Source: Fibrobacter sp. (GTDB taxonomy: Bacteria; Fibrobacterota; Fibrobacteria; Fibrobacterales; Fibrobacteraceae). From it: a stretch of DNA of 64,000 nucleotides. This document shows positions 16,902-25,834 of the stretch, piece after piece. The DNA lies in assembly GCA_017503015.1 (NCBI GenBank), contig JAFVTX010000030.1, positions 1-64,000 on the forward strand, given 5' to 3'. A program made the position numbers and the translations under genes. How positions within the stretch are numbered: position 1 is the stretch's first letter; each line of letters starts with the position of its first letter. The notes under the pieces are model-generated. The model was not told the origin of the DNA, searched no databases, and saw only the letters and a program-made list of their open reading frames with translations.

Positions 16902-18547
16902 CCTATCCTTTTTTGTTTAATCTCAAACATACCATAGTTTTTGAAAAACAGAGCCTTGGCAGCCTCGAACATCGGGTCCTTTTCATCCGGGTTGCGGCAT
17001 TCCGTATAAATGCGAACCTTCGGTTCGGTACCAGACGGACGGACCAGCATCCAGGAGTCGTCGTCAAAGATGACCTTCACGCCATCGAGGGTGAGGAGCT
17101 GCTTCACGGTCTTTTCGTTGTTACCGACCATAACCTTTGCACCCGGTTTCGCAATATCGGCGATGGCGTTCACCTTGGCCTTCAGGGGTTCGCCCACCAG
17201 GGACTTGTCCACTTCAAAACCGGAACGTGTCGGGTAGAAGCGGCCATATTCTTCGTACAGGGCGTCCAAGTATTCACCCAGGTTCTTGCCCGTGGTAGCC
17301 ATAATTTCAAGGGCGATGAGGAGACCGAACTGGGCATCCTTTTCCAGCGTGTTGTTCAGGCCAGAGATACCGTAGGATTCTTCGAAAGCCACGAGAGCCT
17401 TCTGCTTCGCGTTGCGGCTGAGCCACGGGCGGAAGTTCTTGAAGCCCACCGGAGTTTCCATCACGGGCACGCCGAGCTTTTCGGCAATGATGTTCACAAA
17501 ATTAGAAGTAGCAACGGACTTGGCGACACAGCCCTGTTCCTTGCGCCAGGTAGCCATGTAGTGGAAAGCGATAGCGCCGAACTGGTTCATGTCGATTTCG
17601 CGGGTGCCGTCGTAGAAACGGATACGGTCTCCATCCGGGTCGAAGATGGCGCCCAGGCGGAACCAGGACTTGCTTTCGTCCAGCACCTTGCGGACCTTTT
17701 CCAGGTTCTTGCTGGACGGTTCCGGAGCGATGCCGCCGAACAGGGAGTCGTCTTCGTTGCGAAGCGTAATGAGGCATTCCGGATTGTCGAGGAGAGCGGC
17801 CGGGCGGCGACGGGTAGAACCGTGCACGTGGTCGCAAACGAGAGTCAGGCGGCCCTTCTTGATAAAGTCCTTGATGCGGTCGAACTTGATGGTTCCCTGC
17901 TTCACAAGGAATTCCTTGTAAATCTTGAGGGAGTCGATGATTTCCCAGTCGACCTTGCCCACCGGTTCAAACTTCCAGGTGGCCATCATTTCGTTGCTGA
18001 GCTTGGTAATTACGTTCGTGATTTCCGGACCGGCAGGACCGCCGTCGGCCGGGTTGAACTTGATGCCGTTGTAATGGCTCGGGTTGTGGCTCGGAGTCAT
18101 GTTGATGGAGCAGGCGGCACCGAGCATCTCGATGCAGGCGCTGAATTCCGGTGTGGGCATTTCGCCACCGTAGTAGACCTTCACGCCGGCCTTGGCAAAC
18201 TGGTCAGCCACGGCTTCGCAGAATTCGTGACCGAGCAAACGGTTGTCGTGACCCACAACCACGCCACGCTTCTGGAGTTCGGCAAAATCTTTCACACCGA
18301 GAGCTTCAAAAAGTTCAGGAGTGGCTTCCTTATACAGGCGGACGATTGCCGCACCCACCACCTGCAGATTGCGGAGCGTAAATTCGGAACCGATTTCGCC
18401 GCGCCAACCGGAGGTACCAAAACTCACCTTGGCGGGCTCCTGGGAGGTCAGAGCGACCTGTTTCACCTGTTCGACCAGACCCATGTCTGTGGCAGGATTG
18501 AACTCGGGGGACTGAATTTTCTTCCAAATCTGGGTAATATTATCCAT
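16898..18547 (-). CDS. Phosphoglucomutase/phosphomannomutase family enzyme
   Basis: Alpha-D-phosphohexomutase of 549 residues; converts hexose 6-phosphate and 1-phosphate forms, linking glycolysis with glycogen and cell-wall sugars. The active-site serine lies in TPSHNPSHYNGIKF, the metal loop is DPDGDRIRF, the sugar-specificity loop is FEESYG, and the phosphate-binding loop is RPSGTEPKVRIY. The frame is open 8 codons further upstream, but ATG 18547 has AAGGA at the right spacing and begins MDNITQIWKKI. Which sugar (glucose, mannose or glucosamine) is preferred cannot be told. Confidence 0.9.
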   Translation of the reverse strand: MDNITQIWKKIQSPEFNPATDMGLVEQVKQVALTSQEPAKVSFGTSGWRGEIGSEFTLRNLQVVGAAIVRLYKEATPELFEALGVKDFAELQKRGVVVGHDNRLLGHEFCEAVADQFAKAGVKVYYGGEMPTPEFSACIEMLGAACSINMTPSHNPSHYNGIKFNPADGGPAGPEITNVITKLSNEMMATWKFEPVGKVDWEIIDSLKIYKEFLVKQGTIKFDRIKDFIKKGRLTLVCDHVHGSTRRRPAALLDNPECLITLRNEDDSLFGGIAPEPSSKNLEKVRKVLDESKSWFRLGAIFDPDGDRIRFYDGTREIDMNQFGAIAFHYMATWRKEQGCVAKSVATSNFVNIIAEKLGVPVMETPVGFKNFRPWLSRNAKQKALVAFEESYGISGLNNTLEKDAQFGLLIALEIMATTGKNLGEYLDALYEEYGRFYPTRSGFEVDKSLVGEPLKAKVNAIADIAKPGAKVMVGNNEKTVKQLLTLDGVKVIFDDDSWMLVRPSGTEPKVRIYTECRNPDEKDPMFEAAKALFFKNYGMFEIKQKRIG

Positions 18548-18639
18548 AACGGTTCCTTTTAAGTTTAGCAAGGAAAATTTAGTAAAAACACGTCACCCAA
18601 CCACTAAATACCAACCACCAAATAGCTATATTCCCCCCC

Positions 18640-18852
18640 ATGGTTTACGTTCTATTGATTCTCGCCAGCTTAATCGGCATCGCCATATCTGTTTTTTACC
18701 TGCGTAAGAATATTGTACGCATTCGCGAAAAAAACAAGAACGAGCCCAAGGCCTATAAGCGCGGGCTCAACTATGTCATGACCTACCTGTGGTATGGTTA
18801 CCTGCTGGTATTTTTTGCAGGGCTTACAATCAACAACCTTGGGAACTGGTAG
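18640..18852 (+). CDS. Small two-span membrane protein
   Basis: 70 residues with two predicted transmembrane helices: about 3-22 (VLLILASLIGIAISVFYL) and 46-65 (YLWYGYLLVFFAGLTINNL), with a basic loop between. Not recognised. TATATTCC lies shortly before the ATG and resembles the local promoter element. Its 3' end overlaps the convergent Nudix gene by 23 nt. Confidence 0.5.
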   Translation: MVYVLLILASLIGIAISVFYLRKNIVRIREKNKNEPKAYKRGLNYVMTYLWYGYLLVFFAGLTINNLGNW

Positions 18853-19552
18853 CCTGTTTCCATCGTTCGTAAAGGAACAGCGCTATTAAGTTCTTTCCGT
18901 CGATAAACTGACGGGCGGCCTCTTCGTACGGAAGCACCACGGTCTTAATCCACTCTATTTCTTCGGTGTACTGCTGGTCCTTGCCGTCCATGGCAGCAAG
19001 TTGTTCTGGAGTCACATCCCGCTCAATGGCATACAAACAAATGCGTTCATCTAGAAGCCCACAACTGGCGGCAAAGCCTTCGCTCTTACCGTGGTACCAA
19101 AAATCCATCAAGTCAATGAGTTCAGAATCATCGGCCTTGATCTGAGCCTCTTCTTCCAGCTCCGAAAGGGCCACCTTGCGGTAGTCCCCCGTCCAATCCA
19201 GAATCCCTGCCGGAATTTCCAACGAGGCCTGCTCGCTGATGGCAAACCTGGGTTGCTTCACCAGCAACAGGTATTTTTTCCCCTCGCAACGAAGCACCAC
19301 CAAAATTCCGACAGCATTTCCGCGAACAAGGACAATACCGTGAACCGGGCGACCGTCAGGAAGCGTGGCCGTGGCGTTCAGCTTTATAAAGAGCGGTTGG
19401 CGGCCATTGCGCAAGAAATCCACCGAGGTAAAATGGATCTTGGTAATATTGAATTTTGCACTAGTCGCTGCAAGCCAGTCCTTGAAAATACGACTTTCCA
19501 AAATCAAAGGATAGTCGGACTCGGCAATTTCAGAAGCAAAAGAGTATTCCAT
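18830..19552 (-). CDS. Nudix hydrolase, ADP-sugar diphosphatase-like
   Basis: 240 residues. EIPAGILDWTGDYRKVALSE and the following LEEEAQI occupy the Nudix-box position. The layout resembles ADP-sugar diphosphatases of the AtNUDX14 type, where a longer GMLD segment follows EIPAG. Compared with the canonical box GX5EX7REUXEEXGU, the first Glu is Gly, the Arg is Ser and the last Gly is Gln, while the metal-binding EExEE core is largely kept. It probably hydrolyses a nucleoside diphosphate sugar, but activity is uncertain. The ORF begins right next to the palindromic repeat at 19553. Confidence 0.7.
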   Translation of the reverse strand: MEYSFASEIAESDYPLILESRIFKDWLAATSAKFNITKIHFTSVDFLRNGRQPLFIKLNATATLPDGRPVHGIVLVRGNAVGILVVLRCEGKKYLLLVKQPRFAISEQASLEIPAGILDWTGDYRKVALSELEEEAQIKADDSELIDLMDFWYHGKSEGFAASCGLLDERICLYAIERDVTPEQLAAMDGKDQQYTEEIEWIKTVVLPYEEAARQFIDGKNLIALFLYERWKQATSSQGC

Positions 19553-19663
19553 AGTCAGTTTTCAGTTATCAGTGATGAGTTTTCAGTTATAGCGGAAACA
19601 AGATGCTCTAAATAAAAAATATACGTTTCTCACAACTCATTACTCACTACTCAAAACTCACAA
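19553..19663. repeat. Imperfect palindrome of ACTCA/GAGTT words
   Basis: The left arm carries GTCAGTTTTCAGTTATCAGTG and the right arm carries the complementary-type words CTCACAACTCATTACTCACT, around an AT-rich centre. The block fills the whole space between two minus-strand genes. It is the same family as 24640-24770 and resembles the palindromes at 44700 and 50240. Confidence 0.6.
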
Positions 19664-20758
19664 CTACTTCCGCTTATTCGGATTCACACTTGTCGCCACC
19701 GTAGCCTTTTCCCACACCCCACGCAGGGAGTCCATACTGATGGTGTCGGGAACCATACGGTTGTAATTCAAGTCAAACCAGAACATGTCCTTTTGCGTAG
19801 AAGGACCGCAGAATGATTCTGCAGCATCGGGAGTGTACAGTTCACGTACCGCAATCATTTCACGCTTTGTTCCATAAGCCGAGATGGAAAATCTATTGGG
19901 AACCACATTGACAGCACCACACTCGGGAATCTTTTCCACATAGTATAAGTGGGTATGCCACAGGGTATCCAAGCGCTCTTGCACATCTCCCAAAGCATTG
20001 GAATCATTTTCCCACCCGGCAGATTTACAATAAAACAAGGTGGAATCGGCACATTTCTGGCGCAACGGGACTAAAGCCGTATCGGTCAAACTCCAGCTTC
20101 TAGGAAAAAGTGTATCGGGAACCATCTTGTCGCATTTATCCATGGTAAACTTGCAAACCGATTTCATAGGGCGCCAATAATAGACCCTTGGAGTCAAGGA
20201 GTCCAAAACCTTCAGAAACGAAGGAGACCCCTTTGTCCGCAAGGGCAACGTCTTTATGGAATCAAAAAGGGAATCTATATAAACCTTAAAAGTATCCAGG
20301 CTAAAAGAACCATGACGAACAAGAATCGTATCTAGCAGGGAATCAACATCGTTATAAATCTCTATTTGGGATATTCCCTTCAACGAATTCCTATCGAAAA
20401 GCACTTTTAGAACAGTATCCGGCCGAAACATGGGAGACGCGCAGTCTTCTTTCTTGGTCTGGTACTGAATGATGGGTTCCAATTCTAAGGCGGTATCTCG
20501 CCACGCCGTATCAATCGTTATGGATTTCAAGGCACAATTGGAAAAAGACCAGATACTGTCCAAATGGATGTACAGGGTATCATCGGCCAGGTGAATCAGG
20601 CTTCCTGAATCCAGTTCCGCACCCAAGAAAAATCCTTCACCGCCAAACACATCCGTAGAATTGTATATATCAATAGGGCCGTCATCATCCTGGGTACAGG
20701 CAACAACCAGCAGCAGCCCAAAGACAAAGAACAACGGCACTTTCTTGATAAAATTCAC
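19664..20758 (-). CDS. Lipoprotein of unknown function
   Basis: 364 residues with a clear lipobox (VVAC, Cys21) after MNFIKKVPLFFVFGLLL. The mature part is rich in Asp and Ser, contains repeated LDSLWSF, TLLDTI and SLFDSIKTL type strands, and has several paired cysteines (for example KSVCKFTMDKCDK). No family recognised. It begins 17 bp after the M23-like gene and is probably its cotranscribed partner. Confidence 0.6.
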   Translation of the reverse strand: MNFIKKVPLFFVFGLLLVVACTQDDDGPIDIYNSTDVFGGEGFFLGAELDSGSLIHLADDTLYIHLDSIWSFSNCALKSITIDTAWRDTALELEPIIQYQTKKEDCASPMFRPDTVLKVLFDRNSLKGISQIEIYNDVDSLLDTILVRHGSFSLDTFKVYIDSLFDSIKTLPLRTKGSPSFLKVLDSLTPRVYYWRPMKSVCKFTMDKCDKMVPDTLFPRSWSLTDTALVPLRQKCADSTLFYCKSAGWENDSNALGDVQERLDTLWHTHLYYVEKIPECGAVNVVPNRFSISAYGTKREMIAVRELYTPDAAESFCGPSTQKDMFWFDLNYNRMVPDTISMDSLRGVWEKATVATSVNPNKRK

Positions 20759-20775
20759 AACGACTCCAGGCCCAG

Positions 20776-21699
20776 TTACAAGCCAATCTGTTCCTTGAAT
20801 TTAGAAATTTTAGCAGAATCTACCGGATGGCTTTCGGCAAAGAAATCGTTCCAGCGAACAAAATGTCCATTGCGACGAATCGTCAAGTAAATAGCGGAAC
20901 TGTCCCTTGGTGCAATACGCCCAACCAGGGTTTGCAAGTCCACCCAGGAACCGGGTTCAAAGGAAACAGAATCCTTATCGTAGCGGAAAAGTCCAGACAT
21001 CTTGGAGGTTACATTATAACCATGATCCAACTCAACATAATAGCCCAAGGAATCCTTGCCGGTTGCCAGAACCTTTCCCGAAAGAATCGGCCTGACGGGA
21101 GCCTCCCCTATGCCGCGCAACTTGTCCATGGCGAGCAAGGCCTCTTGGCCACTAAAGTCAAAGTCATCCGAAATGGACAACGACGACCATCCCAATGGCT
21201 GTTTTGGGCAAAGCCCCGGAAAACGACAACCCGTAGAAGCATCGATCCATATCATTGAAGAATCCGCCGCTGGAATATGCAAGTAAGCACTGGATATGGA
21301 GTCCTCGTGAAGGACAAAAAGGGCCCTTGAAAAATCCCCTATTGGGGCAACCCAATGGATAGATGATGCTGGCCCCTTGCGAAGCGAAGCCACATAGCGC
21401 AAGAAACTATTGGGCAATTCTGCCATAGAGTCCCGAACAATCCAAGAGCACTGGCCAAGATTGCCATCCAGCTCAAAAGCTTTCCCTGAATATTTTTCGC
21501 AGGCGACTTTCCAAGAAGGCTTATCGTTCATCTCTGCCGAACCAGGCAAGGGCAGCAGATCCACCACCATGGAAAAAAATCCCAAACGGTAAGCCAACAA
21601 AAAGGCAAGTCCCAAAAGGATTAGCCGAAACAAAGGAAACTTGTGGGATCCCGATTTGTACTTACGTTTACAGCGGTATTCCGAAAATTCGACGGGCAT
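20776..21699 (-). CDS. Membrane-anchored, degenerate M23/LytM-like protein
   Basis: 307 residues with one N-terminal transmembrane helix (about 26-47). The C-terminal third (about 200-290) has the strand order of a LytM/M23 endopeptidase: GKVLATGKDSLGYYVELDHG, then TSKMSGLF, EPGSWVDLQTLVGRI and IYLTIRRNGHFVRW. The zinc-binding histidines of active M23 enzymes (HxxxD and HxH) are absent apart from the DHG of the beta strand. It is therefore probably a non-catalytic LytM-like protein that could activate an amidase, as EnvC and NlpD do. It starts 3 bp after the STAS gene stop. Confidence 0.55.
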   Translation of the reverse strand: MPVEFSEYRCKRKYKSGSHKFPLFRLILLGLAFLLAYRLGFFSMVVDLLPLPGSAEMNDKPSWKVACEKYSGKAFELDGNLGQCSWIVRDSMAELPNSFLRYVASLRKGPASSIHWVAPIGDFSRALFVLHEDSISSAYLHIPAADSSMIWIDASTGCRFPGLCPKQPLGWSSLSISDDFDFSGQEALLAMDKLRGIGEAPVRPILSGKVLATGKDSLGYYVELDHGYNVTSKMSGLFRYDKDSVSFEPGSWVDLQTLVGRIAPRDSSAIYLTIRRNGHFVRWNDFFAESHPVDSAKISKFKEQIGL

Positions 21700-21702
21700 T
21701 CA

Positions 21703-22353
21703 TTACATCAAGATGAACACCGCCAATGCGGCAAAAATCAAAAGGACGACTGCTATCACAGGTGCAACCTTGTGAGTCGTGGGAGGTTCCTCGAATGGAT
21801 CCTTAATCCCTTGATTTTCCAGGTTGTCCTTCTTCTTGATAATCGCGTTGAAACTCTTGGTAAAGCGCCTGTTGAGGCCTGTCTTTCTTTCGGTCCGCTT
21901 TGCAGGGGCCGCACCGCCGCCAATGTTCTGGGAAGCAACTGCTGCGACAACTGCAGGTTCCTCGGAAGCACTGGCAGAACTTTCCTGTTCGGGAGACTGG
22001 CTGTGCAGGGAGAAGGACATCATCTCCGCTTCAAAGGAAAAAACCTTCAACTTGGAGGCGAGGCCCGCCTTCATAAGACCGTCAGCAATGGTCTTGCTGT
22101 TGGAAAGCAGGGCCAGCATTCCACCCTTGGAAGACAGCTCTTGCTGGAATTGAATAAAAGCGTTATAAGCGTCACTATAGACGAAATCGAGACCCATCAG
22201 GTCGACGGCCACAAACTTATCGTCGGGGTTGGCGTCGATTAAGGCGCGAACATCCTTCTTGAATTGCTCCGCATCGAAAGCCCCAATCGGGTTAAGGGGG
22301 GCAGACAAAAGGTCAAATATTCCGACTTCGCGATAGTTCTTCAAAGAATTCAT
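21703..22353 (-). CDS. STAS-domain protein with C-terminal membrane anchor
   Basis: 216 residues. Residues about 8-110 fit a STAS (anti-sigma factor antagonist-like) domain: KFVAVDLMGLDFVYSDAYNA, LSSKGGMLALLSNSKTIADG and LMKAGLASKLKVF. A Ser/Ala/Glu linker and a basic stretch follow, and the protein ends in a hydrophobic helix (VIAVVLLIFAALAVFILM), so it is likely tail-anchored in the inner membrane facing the cytosol. TATATTTA ends 4 nt before the ATG, which has no Shine-Dalgarno sequence. Role unknown; it heads a three-gene set with the M23-like and lipoprotein genes. Confidence 0.65.
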   Translation of the reverse strand: MNSLKNYREVGIFDLLSAPLNPIGAFDAEQFKKDVRALIDANPDDKFVAVDLMGLDFVYSDAYNAFIQFQQELSSKGGMLALLSNSKTIADGLMKAGLASKLKVFSFEAEMMSFSLHSQSPEQESSASASEEPAVVAAVASQNIGGGAAPAKRTERKTGLNRRFTKSFNAIIKKKDNLENQGIKDPFEEPPTTHKVAPVIAVVLLIFAALAVFILM

Positions 22354-22420
22354 GGTCTAAATATAACCAAAAATTAACGAAATTAAAGGTTTTTACTCTT
22401 TTTTCTTGATAAAACGCCAA

Positions 22421-23689
22421 TTATTCTTCCCAATAGACGCCACCAGCAGGTGCATTGTAGAGGACTTCATCTGAAGATTCCTTTGATTCGTCGGCACCTT
22501 CTTCAGGCTGGACCGGATTTTCGTCGGGAACGGTTCCCTCAGGGGCTGCCGTTTCCGGAGCCGGGTTGGACTTTTCTTCGGCCTCAACAGAAACATCCTG
22601 CTCCACAGTCTCCCTTGCCGGAACGACCCGATGTTCTACCGGGGTTGGCTTTTCTGGATGGGAGAACAGATACGGGCTGATGCTGACGCTCACCCGATGG
22701 ACTGGAGAGAGCACCGGGTGAGATTCAAAGGCATAGTCCACCCGCAAAAACTTAGCGATGACAAGACCCGCACCTGCGGTTACACTTTGAAGGGTCGTGA
22801 AACTGCTGAGGCCGGCCCTGAGAGACAGTCCGAAATCAAAAGTGAATTCCACACCGCCGCGACCGCCGGAAAGCCAATCCACCGGGTCGTCCCAGAGGCG
22901 GCCGCCGCTATCCTCGTCGGTATCAAAATCCAGACTGCGGGCTTCGTGATGGAACAGTCCCGCGCTCTGCCAGTACAGTCCCAGTGTTCCATAGAGGTAC
23001 GAAACCGGAAGGGAATAGCTTGCCGCCAGGTAAAATTCCGGCGAAGAGTATTCCACCTCCCCCGACTCCCAGGTTGTGGCAGAAGAGGTCCAGCCCTTCA
23101 AGAGGCCCGATACATACAACTTATCCACTGGACGATAGCGTAACCCCGCATCGCCCCGGAATCCCCAGCCGGTCTGGTCCATCTCACGGTACAGCCCATG
23201 AAATCCAACGCCAATATCCAGACGAGGCAAAATGCGCCGACCAAAAGTGACCGAAAACATCCAGTCCGCATAGGACAAGGTATTGTAATCGCTCCCTTCG
23301 GGAATGGGTTCTCCTTCACGAATATAGGGGATGTCGTCAGCACCGAATCGAGCAAAGGAAATCCCCAGGCCCTGACCCTCGCCCAAAGGTAATGCCGCCG
23401 AAGCAAAATCGTACTGGGTATCTTCGAAATAAGCCGTATGGGAAAAGCTAGCCCACCCATAGCGGATATTGGATAGCTGGTACGGATTGGAAACCAAACC
23501 TAGGTAATCCCCGTCTACCGCCATAGTGGCCGACCCCAAAGCCGCAGAACGGGCTCCGGGCTCTGTATCCAAGGTCGCATTCGCTCCTGACACGCGATCC
23601 ATGGCGAACACCTGAACCCCCATCCCGAACAAAAGGATGGCGCACCACAAACGTGGTCGGCTGAACGCAGCAAAAGATTTTAATGTCAT
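22421..23689 (-). CDS. PorV/PorQ-like outer membrane protein
   Basis: About 422 residues. After a signal peptide ending VQVFA comes TEPGARSAALGSATMAVDGD, then repeated amphipathic beta strands to about 340, as in PorV/PorQ-family outer membrane barrels that serve type IX secretion or related surface roles. The C-terminal region (about 345-422) is rich in Glu, Pro and Ser and probably extends into the periplasm. Start: GGAG lies 9 nt before ATG 23689; ATG 23695 is also possible. It is divergent from the xer gene and 67 bp upstream of the STAS gene. Confidence 0.6.
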   Translation of the reverse strand: MTLKSFAAFSRPRLWCAILLFGMGVQVFAMDRVSGANATLDTEPGARSAALGSATMAVDGDYLGLVSNPYQLSNIRYGWASFSHTAYFEDTQYDFASAALPLGEGQGLGISFARFGADDIPYIREGEPIPEGSDYNTLSYADWMFSVTFGRRILPRLDIGVGFHGLYREMDQTGWGFRGDAGLRYRPVDKLYVSGLLKGWTSSATTWESGEVEYSSPEFYLAASYSLPVSYLYGTLGLYWQSAGLFHHEARSLDFDTDEDSGGRLWDDPVDWLSGGRGGVEFTFDFGLSLRAGLSSFTTLQSVTAGAGLVIAKFLRVDYAFESHPVLSPVHRVSVSISPYLFSHPEKPTPVEHRVVPARETVEQDVSVEAEEKSNPAPETAAPEGTVPDENPVQPEEGADESKESSDEVLYNAPAGGVYWEE

Positions 23690-23742
23690 TGACATTTTCT
23701 CCAAAACAAAATAGATTTTTTTATCGACTCAGATGTAATTCA

Positions 23743-24636
23743 ATGAATCTTCAAAACCACATATCCAATTTTTTGACCTACCTGGAAACCCGACGCCGGT
23801 TTTCTCCTAGAACAATTGACACCTACCGCAAGAGCCTGGACAAGTTCCTAGCACTTGTAGGTGAAGAAGCTCTCCTGGAGTCTTTTTCGGAAATGCAGGT
23901 CAAAAGTTTCGTATGGGATTTGAAAATGCGGCAAAAGCTTTCCCCCACAAGCATCTGCGAACACCTGGCCGCTCTAAAAAGTTTCGGCAAGTATCTGGTC
24001 CGGTCCTCTATTTTGGAAACCAACCCGACAGAGAACATCCCCATGCCCAAACGGCCAAAACGCCTGGTGGCGTTCCTCGGACAAAAGGACCTTTCCGAAG
24101 AAAGATTTCCCGAAATTGAAAACCCGACTCTTCCGCAGGTCCGAGCCCGAGTATTGCTGGAGCTCATCTACGGTTCGGGACTCCGCATTTCGGAATGCCA
24201 AAGTCTTACCTGGGACCGCCTGCGGGAAAAAGAAAGGCTGGTTCGTGTGCTGGGCAAGGGCAACAAGGAGCGGATTGTTCCCATCACGGACGCCCTTGTG
24301 GAACGCCTAGGGCTTTTCAAGGCCAAGCTGACCGAAGCGGGGCACCTGGTTTCAGCCACAGGATTTGTCTTTGTCAGCGAAGACGGTAAACCTTACAGCA
24401 TCCGAACTCTCCGAAACGATATCCAAAACCTGCTTCGGGACATCGGCTGGGAAGGCAAGGCCAGCCCCCATGTGCTGCGGCACAGCTTTGCCACCCACCT
24501 GCTGGAAAACGGTGCCGAAATCATGAGCGTAAAAGAAATGCTCGGGCATTCCAGCATTTCCACCACACAGATTTACACTCACGTGAACGCGGAACGGCTG
24601 AAGCAGGCCTTCAAGAAGACTCACCCAAGAGCGTGA
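23743..24636 (+). CDS. Tyrosine recombinase, XerC/XerD type
   Basis: 297 residues, the Xer length. All catalytic residues are visible: Arg148 (GSGLRISE), Lys172 (GKGNKER), His243 and Arg246 (HVLRHSF), His269 (GHSS) and the nucleophile Tyr278 (IYTH). The N-terminal SAM-like domain has TYRKSLDKFLALVG. Xer enzymes resolve chromosome dimers at dif; no dif site was identified here. No attachment site or phage genes surround it, so a housekeeping role is likely. ATG 23743 was chosen over an upstream in-frame ATG (23683) because conserved sequence begins at MNLQNHISNF. Confidence 0.9.
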   Translation: MNLQNHISNFLTYLETRRRFSPRTIDTYRKSLDKFLALVGEEALLESFSEMQVKSFVWDLKMRQKLSPTSICEHLAALKSFGKYLVRSSILETNPTENIPMPKRPKRLVAFLGQKDLSEERFPEIENPTLPQVRARVLLELIYGSGLRISECQSLTWDRLREKERLVRVLGKGNKERIVPITDALVERLGLFKAKLTEAGHLVSATGFVFVSEDGKPYSIRTLRNDIQNLLRDIGWEGKASPHVLRHSFATHLLENGAEIMSVKEMLGHSSISTTQIYTHVNAERLKQAFKKTHPRA

Positions 24637-24639
24637 GAA

Positions 24640-24770
24640 ATCGAGTTGTGAGTTATGAGTAGTGAGTGGTGAGTAGCGTATTACTTCCGTTACTCAATTA
24701 CTATATCCAAACTTCAAAATTCTTTTTATCTATCGAAGCTCACAACTCGTAACCGACAACTGAAAACTAA
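24640..24770. repeat. Imperfect palindrome with GAGTTGTGAG arms
   Basis: The left arm has GAGTTGTGAGTTATGAG and related words; the right arm (near 24740) has CTCACAACTCGTAAC. The AT-rich centre has no open frame. The block follows the xer stop directly. Confidence 0.6.
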
Positions 24771-24817
24771 TTCCCTACTACATTTTCTATATTCTTAATA
24801 GAAAAAAAGGAGTTTAT

Positions 24818-25009
24818 ATGGTCGCCGAAGGTGAACACAATAAGTGGATTGCTCTGCTTCTCTGCATATTCCTAGGATACCTGGGAATCCATCGTTTCTA
24901 TGAAGGTAAAATCTGGACAGGCATTCTCCGGCTCTGCACGGCAGGCCTCTGTGGAGTTGGCGTTGTCGTAGATGCAATCCTCATCGTGATGAAGCCGGAG
25001 AAATACTGA
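24818..25009 (+). CDS. TM2-domain membrane protein
   Basis: 63 residues with two hydrophobic helices joined by a short polar turn: WIALLLCIFLGYLGIHRFY, then GKIWTGILRLCTAGLCGVGVVVDAILI. The GYLGIHRFYEGK motif followed by a second helix ending in D is the TM2 domain (PF05154) signature. Family function is unclear. AAAGG precedes the ATG. Repeat blocks lie on both sides. Confidence 0.85.
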   Translation: MVAEGEHNKWIALLLCIFLGYLGIHRFYEGKIWTGILRLCTAGLCGVGVVVDAILIVMKPEKY

Positions 25010-25209
25010 GTGAGTTATGAGTTGTGAGTGATGAGTTGTGAGTGAAGCTCAGTTGTTCCTTCGGCCTGGATCCTTCGTCGCTGCACTCCTCAGGATGACG
25101 CCTCTTGTACCAACGACCTCAAACCTCGTGCCTCGAACCTCATACCCCAAAGCCTCTTGCAACCAGCGACCCCCTAGATCCTAGCCCCTAGATCCTACCC
25201 CCTAAATCC
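25010..25209. repeat. Mosaic of intergenic repeats
   Basis: 200 bp without a gene. It contains GAGTTATGAGTTGTGAGTGA words (25010-25045), a dispersed repeat TGGATCCTTCGTCG...CTCAGGATGAC (25068-25099), CCTC-rich words similar to the GACCTCA arrays (25100-25165), and CCTAGATCCTAGCCCC repeats (25170-25209) running straight up to the rdgB ATG. No ribosome-binding site is seen for rdgB. Confidence 0.65.
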
Positions 25210-25210
25210 T

Positions 25211-25834
25211 ATGAAACACCTATTCGTCATCGCTACCGGAAGTGCCGGAAAAATTAGAGACTTCGCCCACATTCTGGGAACCGATCATTACGAATTCCAG
25301 ACCTTGAAAGACATCGGCTTTGACGTCGACATCGTAGAAGACGGCAAGACCTTTGCCGAAAACGCCATCATCAAGTCCAGCACCACCGCCCGCTGGCTTA
25401 TGGAACGCGGGATCGAAGCTACCGTGCTTGCCGACGATTCCGGTTTGGAGGTTTTCGCCCTGAACGGGGAACCCGGAATCTACAGTGCCCGCTATAGCGG
25501 AGGCCATGGAAACGACATAAGCAACAACGAACTTCTCCTGAAAAAGCTGGAAAATATCGAAGACCGCAGGGCCCGTTACTTCTGCGCCCTTTCGTACCAG
25601 ACCGTTTCGCAAGTCGACGGAAAGTTCAGCATCAGCGAGCCTCGCATCTTTGAAGGGGAATGCCGCGGCACTATCAACCACGCCCCCGTAGGCGATATGG
25701 GCTTCGGCTACGACCCCCTCTTTGTACCCGACGGCGAGACCCGCACCTTCGCCCAGATGGAACTGGAAGAGAAAAAGGCCATCAGCCACCGGGGAAACGC
25801 CATCCGCGCCCTGAAAGCGGCACTTGTAAAATAG
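25211..25834 (+). CDS. rdgB: XTP/dITP diphosphatase (RdgB/HAM1)
   Basis: House-cleaning enzyme that hydrolyses ITP, dITP and XTP to keep damaged purines out of nucleic acid. 207 residues, the usual size. Motifs: IATGSAGKIRDFA at the N-terminus (substrate loop), FAENAIIKSS, LADDSGLEVFALNGEPGIYSARY, GDMGFGYDPLFVPDG and the C-terminal ISHRGNAIRAL. The start lies directly after a CCTAG repeat block without a Shine-Dalgarno sequence. Confidence 0.94.
   Translation: MKHLFVIATGSAGKIRDFAHILGTDHYEFQTLKDIGFDVDIVEDGKTFAENAIIKSSTTARWLMERGIEATVLADDSGLEVFALNGEPGIYSARYSGGHGNDISNNELLLKKLENIEDRRARYFCALSYQTVSQVDGKFSISEPRIFEGECRGTINHAPVGDMGFGYDPLFVPDGETRTFAQMELEEKKAISHRGNAIRALKAALVK

Noticed and set aside
23743-24636. 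Xer-type recombinase as an integrase of a mobile element
   Set aside because: No att-like repeats, phage or transfer genes surround it and its length and motifs fit housekeeping XerC/D.
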